From assembly GCF_021390495.1 (NCBI RefSeq), contig NZ_JAJEJP010000002.1, positions 1 through 64,000 on the forward strand: a stretch of 64,000 nt of DNA. Reading direction: 5' to 3'. The DNA is from Paraburkholderia sp. ZP32-5. GTDB lineage: Bacteria; Pseudomonadota; Gammaproteobacteria; Burkholderiales; Burkholderiaceae. A model generated the notes under the pieces. That model was not told where the DNA came from, searched no databases, and saw only the letters and a list, made by a program, of their open reading frames with translations. Within the stretch, counting starts at the first letter, position 1, and every line of letters begins with the position of its first letter. Positions 26,056-34,575 of this stretch are shown piece after piece. The translations under genes and the position numbers were made by a program.

Positions 26056-26658
26056 ATGAAACGATATCTGTCTGCTTTCCTGGCCGCGGCCGTGGTGTCC
26101 ACGGCCGCGTTTGCGCAAACTGCGCCTGACGCGGTGGTAAAAAGTGCCGTCGAAGGCACCGTTACCGCGATGAAGGCGGACGCGAAGGCGCGCGGTGGCG
26201 ACATGGCGCAGATCACGCACATTGTCGAAACGCACTTCCTGCCCGCCACCGACTTCCAGCGCACTACGCGTATCGCAATCGGCAAGTCCTGGTCGACCGC
26301 GACGCCGGAACAGCAAAAGCAGCTGTACGAGCAGTTTACGCTGCTGCTCACCCGTACTTATGCCGCGTCGCTGTCGCAACTGCGCGACCAGGACGTGAAG
26401 TTCAAGTTTATGCCGGTGAGCGTGCCGGGCGGCGCCGCCGACATCGTCGTCCAATCGCATGTCATCAGCAACGGCGGCGACGATGCGATCGACTACCGGC
26501 TCACCAAGGGGCCATCCGGCTGGAAGATCTACGACATCAACATGATGGGCGCGTGGCTGATCCAGGTGTATCAAACGCAGTTCGCCGATCAGATCAGCAA
26601 AGGCGGCATCGACGGGCTCATCAAGTTCCTGACCGAACACAATGCGCGCGGCGCGTGA
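26056..26658 (+). CDS. hpnM: HpnM / MlaC-like periplasmic lipid carrier
   Basis: A 200-residue secreted protein with a signal peptide (MKRYLSAFLAAAVVSTAAFA, cleavage near AFA-Q) and a Ttg2D/MlaC domain through the rest (TRIAIGKSWSTATPEQQKQL, then GPSGWKIYDINMMGAWLIQVY). MlaC-type proteins carry lipids across the periplasm. In hopanoid loci this member is called HpnM. It diverges from hpnN-mlaA, so together these encode an inner-membrane pump, a soluble carrier and an outer-membrane lipoprotein. A strong terminator follows. Confidence 0.88.
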   Translation: MKRYLSAFLAAAVVSTAAFAQTAPDAVVKSAVEGTVTAMKADAKARGGDMAQITHIVETHFLPATDFQRTTRIAIGKSWSTATPEQQKQLYEQFTLLLTRTYAASLSQLRDQDVKFKFMPVSVPGGAADIVVQSHVISNGGDDAIDYRLTKGPSGWKIYDINMMGAWLIQVYQTQFADQISKGGIDGLIKFLTEHNARGA

Positions 26659-26692
26659 GGCTTAGCGCCGGGAGCATTTGACGCGATCAAAG

Positions 26693-26731
26693 AAAAAGCG
26701 CGGTGGCTTGATTGGCCACCGCGCTTTTTTT
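26693..26731. terminator. Bidirectional rho-independent terminator between hpnM and hpnH
   Basis: AAAAAGCGCGGTGGC pairs with GCCACCGCGCTTTTT around a 7-base loop. A runs and T runs on the two sides suit termination in both directions between the convergent genes. Confidence 0.88.
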
Positions 26732-26794
26732 ATGGCTGATGCCTGAAGGCTCACGCGCAGTCCGGGGCGGCGCGCGGCCGCCCGATCGAACCGC

Positions 26795-27949
26795 TCAGTG
26801 TGCGGCAGTCGCGGTCTGCACCTTCTTGCCGGTGCCGGCGCGCTTGATCTCGTCGAGCTTGATCTCGACGTGACGCGAGAACACGTATTCGGCGGGACGC
26901 TGCTTGTCGAGCGGGATGTCCTTGGCGAACGCACCCGTGGTCTTCGGACCGCGCAGGCTGACCTTCAGCGCCTTCAGCGGATGCGCGACCGTATCCATCA
27001 CGGCTGTCGCTTCGAAACCGCAGTGGACCATGCAGTCGGCGCACTTCTCGTAGTTGCCGGTGCCGTACTTGTCCCAGTCGGTGGTTTCCATCAGTTCCTT
27101 GAAGGTCTTCACGTAGCCTTCGCCGACCAGATAGCACGGCTTTTGCCAGCCGAACACCGTACGCGCCGGGTTGCCCCACGGCGTGCATTCGTAGCTCTGG
27201 TTGCCCGCGAGGAAGTCGAGGAACATCGCCGACTGGCTGAACGACCAGTTCTTGCCGTTGTTGCCGCGCTTGAAGATTTCGCGGAACAGTTGCTTGGTCT
27301 TGTCGCGATTCAGGAAGTGTTGCTGGTCCGGCGCGCGCTCATATGCGTAACCCGGCGACACGGTAATGCCGTCGACGCCCATCGGGCCCAGCGTGTCGAA
27401 GAACTTCGCGACGCGCTCCGGCTGTGCGTCGTTGAACAGCGTGCAGTTGATGTTCACGCGGAAACCACGGCGCTTCGCCTCGCGGATCGCCGCGACGGCC
27501 TTCTCGTACACGCCTTCCTGCGACACCGAGTGATCGTGCGCTTCCTGGTCGCCGTCGAGGTGAACCGACCAGACGAAATACGGATTCGGCTCGTAGTCGT
27601 CCATCTTCTTTTCCATCAAGAGCGCGTTCGTGCACAGGTACACGAACTTCTTGCGCGCCATGATGCCCTTGACGATCTGCGGCATTTCCTTGTGCAGCAG
27701 CGGCTCGCCACCGGCAATCGATACCACCGGCGCGCCGCATTCGTCGACGGCCTGCAGGCACTCTTCGAGCGACAGACGCTGGTTCAGGATGGGATCCGGA
27801 TAGTCGATCTTGCCGCAACCATTGCAGGCGAGATTGCAGCGAAACAGCGGCTCCAGCATCAGGGCGAGCGGATAGCGTTTGTTGCCGGAGAGATGCTGGC
27901 GCATGATGTATGCACCGACGCGGACTTTCTGTAGCAGCGGAATAGACAA
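26795..27949 (-). CDS. hpnH: Adenosylhopane synthase HpnH (radical SAM)
   Basis: The 384-residue radical SAM enzyme adds a 5'-deoxyadenosyl group to hopene, starting C35 hopanoid side-chain synthesis. The iron-sulfur motif Cx3Cx2C is Cys38, Cys42 and Cys45 in RCNLACNGCGK. A C-terminal cysteine group (CADCMVHCGFEATAVMD) fits the family. The start is TTG at 27949, supported by AAGGAGG five bases upstream that overlaps the ispH stop codon. The two genes are 10 bp apart and form one operon. Confidence 0.93.
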   Translation of the reverse strand: MSIPLLQKVRVGAYIMRQHLSGNKRYPLALMLEPLFRCNLACNGCGKIDYPDPILNQRLSLEECLQAVDECGAPVVSIAGGEPLLHKEMPQIVKGIMARKKFVYLCTNALLMEKKMDDYEPNPYFVWSVHLDGDQEAHDHSVSQEGVYEKAVAAIREAKRRGFRVNINCTLFNDAQPERVAKFFDTLGPMGVDGITVSPGYAYERAPDQQHFLNRDKTKQLFREIFKRGNNGKNWSFSQSAMFLDFLAGNQSYECTPWGNPARTVFGWQKPCYLVGEGYVKTFKELMETTDWDKYGTGNYEKCADCMVHCGFEATAVMDTVAHPLKALKVSLRGPKTTGAFAKDIPLDKQRPAEYVFSRHVEIKLDEIKRAGTGKKVQTATAAH

Positions 27950-27959
27950 GACGTCCTCC

Positions 27960-28904
27960 TTAAACTTCGCGTGCAGCGAGTGGTTGCATCAGCTTCGATG
28001 GCAACTTGAATTCGACCTTTTCTTCACGGCCCGCCATCGTCGTGACATCGACGGGCCCCAATGCGCGCAGCGCATCGATTACGTTTTTGACCATCTCTTC
28101 CGGTGCCGACGCGCCGGCCGTGATGCCGACCGTCTGGACCCCCGCAAACCATTCCGGCTTCACTTCGGAGCCATCGGCGACGAGGTAGCTCGCCACGCCG
28201 CTTTCGCTGCCGATTTCGCGCAGCCGGTTCGAGTTCGAGCTGTTGGTGGCGCCAACCACCAGCAGCACTTCCACTTCCTTGCTCAATTCGCGCACCGCGG
28301 CCTGACGATTCTGCGTCGCGTAGCAGATGTCGCGCGTGTCCGGACCGACGATGTCGGTGAAGCGGCGCAGCAGCGCGTCGATGATGCCGCGCGTATCGTC
28401 GACCGACAGCGTGGTCTGCGTGACGTAGGCGAGCGGCGCATCGGTCGGCAGATCCAGTCTCGCGACCTCGGCCTCGCTTTGCACGAGCAGCACCTTGCCC
28501 GGAATCTGACCGATCGTGCCTTCCACTTCCGGATGACCCGCGTGGCCGATCAGGATCAGCGTGCGGCCGGCGGCGACATACTGGCGCCCTTGCACGTGAA
28601 CCTTGGTGACGAGCGGGCAGGTTGCGTCGAGCACGTCGAGGCCACGGGCTTCGGCATCGCGCTCGACGGTTTGCGCCACGCCATGCGCGCTGAATATTGC
28701 CACAGCGCCTTGCGGCACTTCGTCGAGTTCCTCGACGAAACGCGCACCTTTCTGGCGCAGATTGTCGACCACGTGACGGTTATGAACAATCTCGTGGCGG
28801 ACATACACGGGCGCGCCGTGTTGCTGTAACGCACGATCGACGATTTCGATTGCGCGGACAACGCCCGCACAAAAGCCGCGGGGCTGAGCAAGGATGACTC
28901 GCAT
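27960..28904 (-). CDS. ispH: 4-hydroxy-3-methylbut-2-enyl diphosphate reductase IspH (hopanoid-linked copy)
   Basis: This enzyme makes IPP and DMAPP in the last step of the MEP pathway. From the ATG at 28904 it is 314 residues. Its 4Fe-4S ligands are Cys12, Cys96 and Cys194, with substrate residues His41, His124 and Glu126 ([10 protein letters not shown]). An in-frame ATG at 28973 would add 23 poorly conserved residues. It is the first gene of the ispH-hpnH operon, so isoprenoid supply is tied to hopanoid tailoring. Burkholderia usually carry another ispH elsewhere, from general knowledge. Confidence 0.93.
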   Translation of the reverse strand: MRVILAQPRGFCAGVVRAIEIVDRALQQHGAPVYVRHEIVHNRHVVDNLRQKGARFVEELDEVPQGAVAIFSAHGVAQTVERDAEARGLDVLDATCPLVTKVHVQGRQYVAAGRTLILIGHAGHPEVEGTIGQIPGKVLLVQSEAEVARLDLPTDAPLAYVTQTTLSVDDTRGIIDALLRRFTDIVGPDTRDICYATQNRQAAVRELSKEVEVLLVVGATNSSNSNRLREIGSESGVASYLVADGSEVKPEWFAGVQTVGITAGASAPEEMVKNVIDALRALGPVDVTTMAGREEKVEFKLPSKLMQPLAAREV

Positions 28905-29476
28905 AAATTGGCGAACTCCGACAGACGCGGGTTTCGAAGAAGTCGGTGAAGCTGACTTTATCGCCGCGCTCATCTTGATTAGTTGACGTCTTGAGCCCCG
29001 GCGACCAGCCGGTACAGCAAAACCAAACGCGCATTCTAACGCTATCGGGGCCGCTTTGCTTTGCGGCGCGGCCCTTGTGTTGGGCGCTTGCCGCACCCGC
29101 AACGCGGTGTCCAGCGCCGCATCCGGGGGCACCGGGAGCAGGGCGCGGACGCCCGCGGCGGCGTAACGGGCCGCGATCGCACGCTGCGCCGCCGTGGCGG
29201 AACCCTTAAACTACCGGTCCTTGCGCGTGCATCGCGCGCCGTCTTACAGAATGGTTTCGAGGCTTGCTGGATGGACGTCGATCCGCACGAGAATTTCCGG
29301 ATCACGAGCGTATCGTTGCCGAAGGCGCCGCGCGCGGCTGCATTATCTATCAGGCCGCGCGGATCACGGCCGATACTCACAGTGTTCGACGGGTGCGTGA
29401 CGGCGGCGCGCATCGTGGCAATGCAACTGTCCAGACGTGCCGGCGTGGCGGCACGTTCAATCGAGGGTAATGCTTA
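28905..29476. other. Divergent intergenic region between ispH and hpnB
   Basis: 572 bp without a supportable gene. Open frames here are Arg/Ala rich and look like noise. Promoters for both operons should lie here, but I see no convincing site. Confidence 0.45.
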
Positions 29477-30649
29477 ATGGCGGCGGTTCTGTTTGTTCTT
29501 TCGGGTGTTTCCCTGCTGATCTGGTGCGTGCTGCTGTTCGCGCGCGGCGGCTTCTGGCGCGCGCGCCCCGCCGCCCCGCTGAGCGTTGCGCCGCGCGCCG
29601 AGTGGCCGGCCGTCGCGGCCGTGGTGCCGGCGCGCAATGAGGTCGACGTGATTGCCGAGGCGGTCACGTCGTTGCTGCAGCAGGATTATCGCGGCGCGTT
29701 CCACGTGATCGTCGTCGACGATCACAGTACGGACGGCACCGCCGATGCCGCGCGAGCCGCCGCATTGCAACTGCAATGTCCGGAACGCCTGACCGTGCTC
29801 ACCGCGAAACCGTTGCCGCCGGGCTGGTCCGGCAAGGTGTGGGCGCAATCGCAGGGTATCGAGGCGGTGCGCACGCAGGGTCTGCCGGCCGATTACCTGT
29901 TGCTGACCGACGCCGACATCGGCCATCCCACCGATGCGCTCACGCAACTGGTCGTGCGCGCGGATGCCGAAAAGCGCGACCTGGTCTCGCTGATGGTGCG
30001 ACTGCGCTGCGATTCGTTCTGGGAAAAGGCGCTGATTCCGGCCTTCGTGTTCTTCTTCGCGAAGCTGTATCCGTTCGCGTGGGTCAACAATCCGCGCAAC
30101 CGCACCGCGGCGGCCGCCGGGGGCTGCATGCTGGTTCGGCGCGTGGCGCTGGAAGAAGCGGGCGGCATCGAGTCGATCCGCGCCGAGCTGATCGACGATT
30201 GCAGTCTTGCCGCGCGCATCAAGCATCGCGGCGACGGGCGTCATCCGATCCGGCTCGACGTCGCGGCCAGAAGCGTTTCGCTGCGTCCTTACGATAGCTG
30301 GCGCGAGATCTGGAACATGATCGCGCGCACCGCGTTCACCCAGCTGCGCTATTCGCCGCTGCTGCTCGCGGGCACGCTCGTCGGCATGGCGATCATCTAT
30401 CTGCTGCCCCCCGTCGCCGCGCTCGTGCTCGGCCCGCTCGGCTGGCCCGCATGGTTCGCGTGGGCGGCAATGTGCTGCGCTTATGCGCCGATGCTCGTCT
30501 ACTATCGCCGCTCGCCGCTGTGGGCGCCGTTTCTGCCGCTCGTCGCGCTGTTCTATGTCGGCGCGACGTTTGCCTCGGCGGTGCGCTACTGGCGCGGCAA
30601 GGGCGGTCAGTGGAAGGCGCGCGTGCAGGCGCCGGTGCAGGAGCGTTGA
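29477..30649 (+). CDS. hpnB: Hopanoid-associated glycosyltransferase HpnB
   Basis: A 390-residue GT2-like membrane glycosyltransferase. An N-terminal membrane helix (about 2-22) precedes the catalytic domain with VVPARNEVDVI, VIVVDDHSTDGTAD and the metal-binding LLTDADIG. Three or four hydrophobic segments follow after residue ~290. HpnB proteins occur in hopanoid loci, and a role in attaching a sugar to the side chain is inferred from the family. A terminator follows at 30682. Confidence 0.88.
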   Translation: MAAVLFVLSGVSLLIWCVLLFARGGFWRARPAAPLSVAPRAEWPAVAAVVPARNEVDVIAEAVTSLLQQDYRGAFHVIVVDDHSTDGTADAARAAALQLQCPERLTVLTAKPLPPGWSGKVWAQSQGIEAVRTQGLPADYLLLTDADIGHPTDALTQLVVRADAEKRDLVSLMVRLRCDSFWEKALIPAFVFFFAKLYPFAWVNNPRNRTAAAAGGCMLVRRVALEEAGGIESIRAELIDDCSLAARIKHRGDGRHPIRLDVAARSVSLRPYDSWREIWNMIARTAFTQLRYSPLLLAGTLVGMAIIYLLPPVAALVLGPLGWPAWFAWAAMCCAYAPMLVYYRRSPLWAPFLPLVALFYVGATFASAVRYWRGKGGQWKARVQAPVQER

Positions 30650-30681
30650 GTCGGGCCTTCAACGCAAAACGGATGGACGAA

Positions 30682-30707
30682 AAAAAAGCGGCTTTGGCCG
30701 CTTTTTT
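30682..30707. terminator. Rho-independent terminator after hpnB
   Basis: AAAAAAGCGGC and GCCGCTTTTTT form an 11-bp stem with loop TTTG. It serves the convergent hpnB and the gene at 30732. Confidence 0.88.
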
Positions 30708-30731
30708 GCGTTCGTACCGCGTGTTCGTCCG

Positions 30732-31286
30732 TCAGGCGTTGCTGAGCATCATGTACATCTGAATCACGACATCCGGCGAGAACGTGAACGGCACCCAGCC
30801 GTGGCCAGTGTGGCGCATCACCAGCAGGCGGTCGCCGTTGGACTGCTTCTGTACCGCCATCACCGGATTTTTCGTCGACACGAACTGCCAGCCGGGCGGC
30901 ACGCCCATCGGCTGTTCCGGCTGCATCGACGCGCGCGCGTTCGATAGCTCCTCGATCAGCTTGCTGATCTGGTCCGGGTGAAACGAGACCATCTGGTCGC
31001 CGATCTTCATCGTGATTTCGTCGCGCGTAGGCCGGCCGACTTCGAGCGTCGGCTGCAGTTGCGGAGCGGTGGGCGCGGCGTCGGTTACGGAAGACTCGGG
31101 CGCCGGTGCGTCGTGCTCGGCGACCGTCGTCTCGGCGTGCGCTGCATCGGCCGCGGCTTCAGACGCCTGCGATGCCGCTGCGTGTTCGGGTGTCTCGGGA
31201 ATGTTTTCGGCCTGCGTGGCCACGACAGCCTGAATGAGCTGATCGACGCCCATTTCCAATGCGCCGAGCTGTTCGTGAAGATTCAT
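30732..31286 (-). CDS. Conserved-looking protein of unknown function, 184 aa
   Basis: Residues 1-25 form an amphipathic start (MNLHEQLGALEMGVDQLIQA), residues ~28-85 are Ala/Glu/Thr low complexity, and the last ~95 residues look folded (DQMVSFHPDQISKLIEELSN, then GWQFVSTKNPVMAVQK and MRHTGHGWVPFTFSPDVVI). No signal peptide or membrane helix. I do not recognise the family. It lies between hpnB and hpnA, so a hopanoid-related or nearby housekeeping role is possible but unproven. Confidence 0.65.
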   Translation of the reverse strand: MNLHEQLGALEMGVDQLIQAVVATQAENIPETPEHAAASQASEAAADAAHAETTVAEHDAPAPESSVTDAAPTAPQLQPTLEVGRPTRDEITMKIGDQMVSFHPDQISKLIEELSNARASMQPEQPMGVPPGWQFVSTKNPVMAVQKQSNGDRLLVMRHTGHGWVPFTFSPDVVIQMYMMLSNA

Positions 31287-31422
31287 GCGAGTTTCTCTGG
31301 TAGGACCCGCGATTTTACCTGCTGCGCGCGGCCTTGGACCCGTCGCCGGCGCGGGACTTGTAACAAAATGCTTACGCTCGCGCGGAATCGCGAAGGACGG
31401 CCGGTGCGCCGTCCCACCTAGA

Positions 31423-32433
31423 TCAGCTCTTCAAATAGCCCGCCTGACGAAACCACTCGAGCGCATCCGCCAGCCCCTCGCGATAAGGCCGCGCGCGATA
31501 GCCAAGCTCGCGCTGCGCCTTCGCCGACGTGAAATACATCTTGTTCTTCGACATCTTCAATCCGTCGACCGTGACGAACGGTTCGCGCTTCGTGAATTTG
31601 GCGACCGCCTCCGCGCCCATCGCGAGCGGATACAGCGGCCAGCGCGGCAGGCTCAGCGTCGGTGCCTTGCGGCCGGTCAGCGCGGCGATATCCGCGAGCA
31701 TCTGCTGCAGCGGCAGATTTTCACCGCCCAAGATATAGCGCTCGCCGATCTTGCCGCGTTCGAGCGCGAGGAAATGGCCGGCGGCGACATCCTCGACGTG
31801 TACGAGGTTCAGGCCCGTATCGACGAATGCCGGAATCTTGCCGAGCGCCGCCTCGAGGATGATGCGGCCGGTCGGCGTCGGCTTGACGTCGCGCGGACCG
31901 ATCGGCGTGGACGGATTGACGATCACCGCGGGCAGACCATCCTCGGCGATCATCCGTTCGACCGCGCGCTCGGCGAGCACCTTGCTGCGCTTGTACACGC
32001 CGATCGCCTGCGCTGCGGTGAGCGGCGAGGTTTCGTCGGCGGACTGGCCGGAGCTGGTCACTTTCAGCGTCGCGACGCTGCTCGTGTAGACGATGCGCTC
32101 GACGCCTTCCTTCAACGCCGCGCGCATCGTTGCCTCGGTGCCTTCGAGATTCGAGCGCTCGATCTCGCTCGGGTCCGGTGCCCACAGCCGGTAATCGGCG
32201 GCCACGTGCAGCAGATAGCGCACGCCACGCAGCGCGTTGCGCATCGACGCTTCGTCGCGCATGTCGCCAACCACGATTTCCGCATCGAGCGCTTCGACGT
32301 TTTTGCGCGGACTCGTCGCGCGCACCAGCACGCGCACGTTGAAGCCCTTGCTTTGCGCGATGCGTGCCACCGACGAGCCGACGAAGCCGGACGCGCCGGT
32401 CACGAGCACGAGATCGCGATTCTGTTCGGTCAT
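31423..32433 (-). CDS. hpnA: Hopanoid-associated sugar epimerase HpnA
   Basis: From the ATG at 32433 this is a 336-residue extended SDR / NAD-dependent epimerase. It has the nucleotide-binding TGASGFVGSS near residue 12, VVGDMRD for the adenine pocket, and YKRSK as the catalytic YxxxK. HpnA is a standard member of hopanoid clusters and is thought to act on the side-chain sugar. The frame is open upstream to 32673, but that part has no similarity. A 136-bp gap separates it from the minus-strand gene at 30732-31286. Confidence 0.88.
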   Translation of the reverse strand: MTEQNRDLVLVTGASGFVGSSVARIAQSKGFNVRVLVRATSPRKNVEALDAEIVVGDMRDEASMRNALRGVRYLLHVAADYRLWAPDPSEIERSNLEGTEATMRAALKEGVERIVYTSSVATLKVTSSGQSADETSPLTAAQAIGVYKRSKVLAERAVERMIAEDGLPAVIVNPSTPIGPRDVKPTPTGRIILEAALGKIPAFVDTGLNLVHVEDVAAGHFLALERGKIGERYILGGENLPLQQMLADIAALTGRKAPTLSLPRWPLYPLAMGAEAVAKFTKREPFVTVDGLKMSKNKMYFTSAKAQRELGYRARPYREGLADALEWFRQAGYLKS

Positions 32434-32523
32434 TCTGTTTCCATTCCCTGCGTGACGGTCGACGGATTGTACGTGGCGCGTTCGCGAAATGGGCGTTGGC
32501 GGGCACGGCCGCGGCGACGCGAC

Positions 32524-32529
32524 TAGAAT
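32524..32529 (+). promoter_or_regulatory. Possible -10 box upstream of the acylphosphatase gene
   Basis: TAGAAT lies 43 bp before the acylphosphatase start codon. No clear -35 was identified. Confidence 0.3.
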
Positions 32530-32571
32530 GCCGGCTTGAAAGATTGACAGGCATTCAAAGGAGAAACCAGC

Positions 32572-32865
32572 ATGGCCCCGGATCTGGACGAGCGCATCGA
32601 AACGTATTACGTGCGAGTGCGCGGCATGGTGCAGGGCGTCGGCTTTCGCCACGCGACCGTGCGCCAGGCACACGCGCTGGGTATCAAGGGATGGGTTGCG
32701 AATCTCGACGACGGATCAGTCGAAGCGATGCTGCAGGGACCGGCCAATCAGATCGACCGGATGCTGTCGTGGCTGCGTCACGGGCCGCCGGCGGCGCGCG
32801 TGACCGACGTGAGCGGCGAGGAGCGTCTGTCGGATAAGCGCTACGAACGTTTTGAGCAGCATTGA
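32572..32865 (+). CDS. acyP: Acylphosphatase
   Basis: A 97-residue cytoplasmic enzyme that hydrolyses acyl phosphates. The signature VRGMVQGVGFRHATV carries the catalytic Arg26, and Asn44 in GWVANLDDGSVE is the second catalytic residue. The family length is 90-100 residues. The start follows AAAGGAGAAACC. It diverges from hpnA and looks monocistronic. Confidence 0.94.
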   Translation: MAPDLDERIETYYVRVRGMVQGVGFRHATVRQAHALGIKGWVANLDDGSVEAMLQGPANQIDRMLSWLRHGPPAARVTDVSGEERLSDKRYERFEQH

Positions 32866-32953
32866 GGGCGACGCCGCGGTGAGCGAGGCTCCGCGGCTGA
32901 GCTGAATAAATCGCGCGCGCAATGTTCCGCGCGCATCGCCCTCTTTGCAGCGC

Positions 32954-33937
32954 CTACTGCGCCACCAGCAAACTCTCCGCGAAGCCCCACTCGTCCTCGA
33001 TCCATTGATGGCTGCACACGAAGCCGGCATCGTCGGCAATCGCGGGCAATTCTTCCGCGCGGTACTTGTGGCTGCTCTCGGTCCAGATCGTTTCGCCTTC
33101 CTTCAGCGACACCGTCAACTGCGCCGCGCGCACGTGCGCGGTCAGATCACGCTTCGCGCGCAAATGCATCTCGATGCTGCGCGCGTCCGGGTTGAAGCGC
33201 GCGACGTGCTCGAACGCGTCGAGCGGAAAGTCGCCATCGAGTTCGCGATTGATGCGCGCGAGCAGATTCAGATTGAACGAAGCCGTTACGCCGACCGCAT
33301 CGTCGTACGCGGCGATCAGCACCGGCGTCGGCTTGATCAGATCGGTGCCGAGTAGCAACGCGTCGCCGGGCGCGAGCATGTTGCGGATATCGCGCAGAAA
33401 ACGCGTGGCCGCGAGCCTGCCGAAGTTACCGATCGTGCTGCCGAGAAACAGCACGAGCAGCCGGTCGCCTTGCGCGCGATGCCGGCTCACTTCGGCGAGA
33501 CCGGCCAGGTAATCGCGCTCGTAACCGACGATCGAAATCCGCTCGATGTCGCCGAGTTCACGCCGGCACAACTGCAATGCACTGCGCGAAATTTCAATCG
33601 GGCAGTAAGAAGTGGGGCGTTTTTTACACAGTGCTTCGAGAATGCGGCGTGTTTTGCGGCCGCTGCCGCTGCCGAGTTCGGCGACGGTCACGTCATGCGG
33701 CAAATGTCCGACGATGTCCGCTGCGTGCTTCGTAAGCAGGTGTTCCTCGGCGCGCGTCACGCCGTATTCGGGCAATACGGTAATCACTTCAAAAAGCGCG
33801 GAGCCGACTTCATCGTACAGATACTTCGACGGCAGTTCTTTTTGCGGCGCGTGGGTAAGGCCCGCGCGCACGTCGGCCGCGAAGGCTCGGCGTAGTTCGG
33901 AAGGCGAGTTGCCAAGCGATAGGGCTGGCTGGGTCAT
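32954..33937 (-). CDS. egtD: EgtD-like L-histidine N-alpha-methyltransferase
   Basis: From the ATG at 33937 the protein is 327 residues. It resembles EgtD, which trimethylates histidine to hercynine for ergothioneine synthesis. The SAM-binding motif ELGSGSGRKTRRIL, the segment LVLFLGSTIGNF and the tail IWTESSHKYR are typical. The neighbouring egtB seen in most loci is absent; the next gene upstream is a RarD-type transporter. The ergothioneine assignment therefore rests on family similarity only. Confidence 0.82.
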   Translation of the reverse strand: MTQPALSLGNSPSELRRAFAADVRAGLTHAPQKELPSKYLYDEVGSALFEVITVLPEYGVTRAEEHLLTKHAADIVGHLPHDVTVAELGSGSGRKTRRILEALCKKRPTSYCPIEISRSALQLCRRELGDIERISIVGYERDYLAGLAEVSRHRAQGDRLLVLFLGSTIGNFGRLAATRFLRDIRNMLAPGDALLLGTDLIKPTPVLIAAYDDAVGVTASFNLNLLARINRELDGDFPLDAFEHVARFNPDARSIEMHLRAKRDLTAHVRAAQLTVSLKEGETIWTESSHKYRAEELPAIADDAGFVCSHQWIEDEWGFAESLLVAQ

Positions 33938-34575
33938 GCTGGCTCCAGTAGTCACATTCGATAAGCGGAAAAGTTGCCGGGTAGTGGCATGCGTGGTCAA
34001 CGCGGTTGACGCATGCCGTGGGCGAGAAGCGCGGGTGGGCGCGGGGGGGCATCCCCGCGGCTGCCTGAAAGTTGCGCTCAGGACTGCATTCGCCGGCCCG
34101 GCTCGTGGGTGCTGCCAGGTGATGCCGAGAGGTGGTGCTGCGTGAGCCGCCGCGAACGGCGGGCGAGCAGCGTGCAATGTTTCATAGCAAGATTCGCGCA
34201 CGAGTCGGACCTGAACCGGAAATCGATACTCAATGAAACCGGAACGCGGTTCGCCCCCGAGGCGCATGAAGTTATGTTCTAGCGCATCGACGGCCGATGC
34301 GCACGACTAATTGCAGCCGGCTGACGAAAAAGCGCGAACCCTGTCAGCCGACAACCCGTCTAGAATGCCCGATTTGCGCCATTCGTGCTTCGGCCTCAAA
34401 CGACCAGAACAACGATGCAGCGTCTGCCTGCTTACGAGACACCACATTCCATGATCATCCCGACCATCACGAACGTCGCGCGCGCGGCTGCCGCGCCGTG
34501 CTTGCGCGCGCCCGCAAGCGCCGTATCGAACCCGTCGATCACCCCGTGCGCGGCGTCCGCGTGCCGGACCGCGCA
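33938..34575. other. Divergent intergenic region between egtD and rarD
   Basis: 638 bp with no supportable gene. A TAGAAT element at 34361-34366 may be a -10 box for the downstream transporter. Frames across this stretch lack protein character. Confidence 0.45.

Noticed and set aside
29061..29477. A 138-residue frame between ispH and hpnB
   Set aside because: Arg-rich, no RBS at the start and no family resemblance; treated as non-coding.
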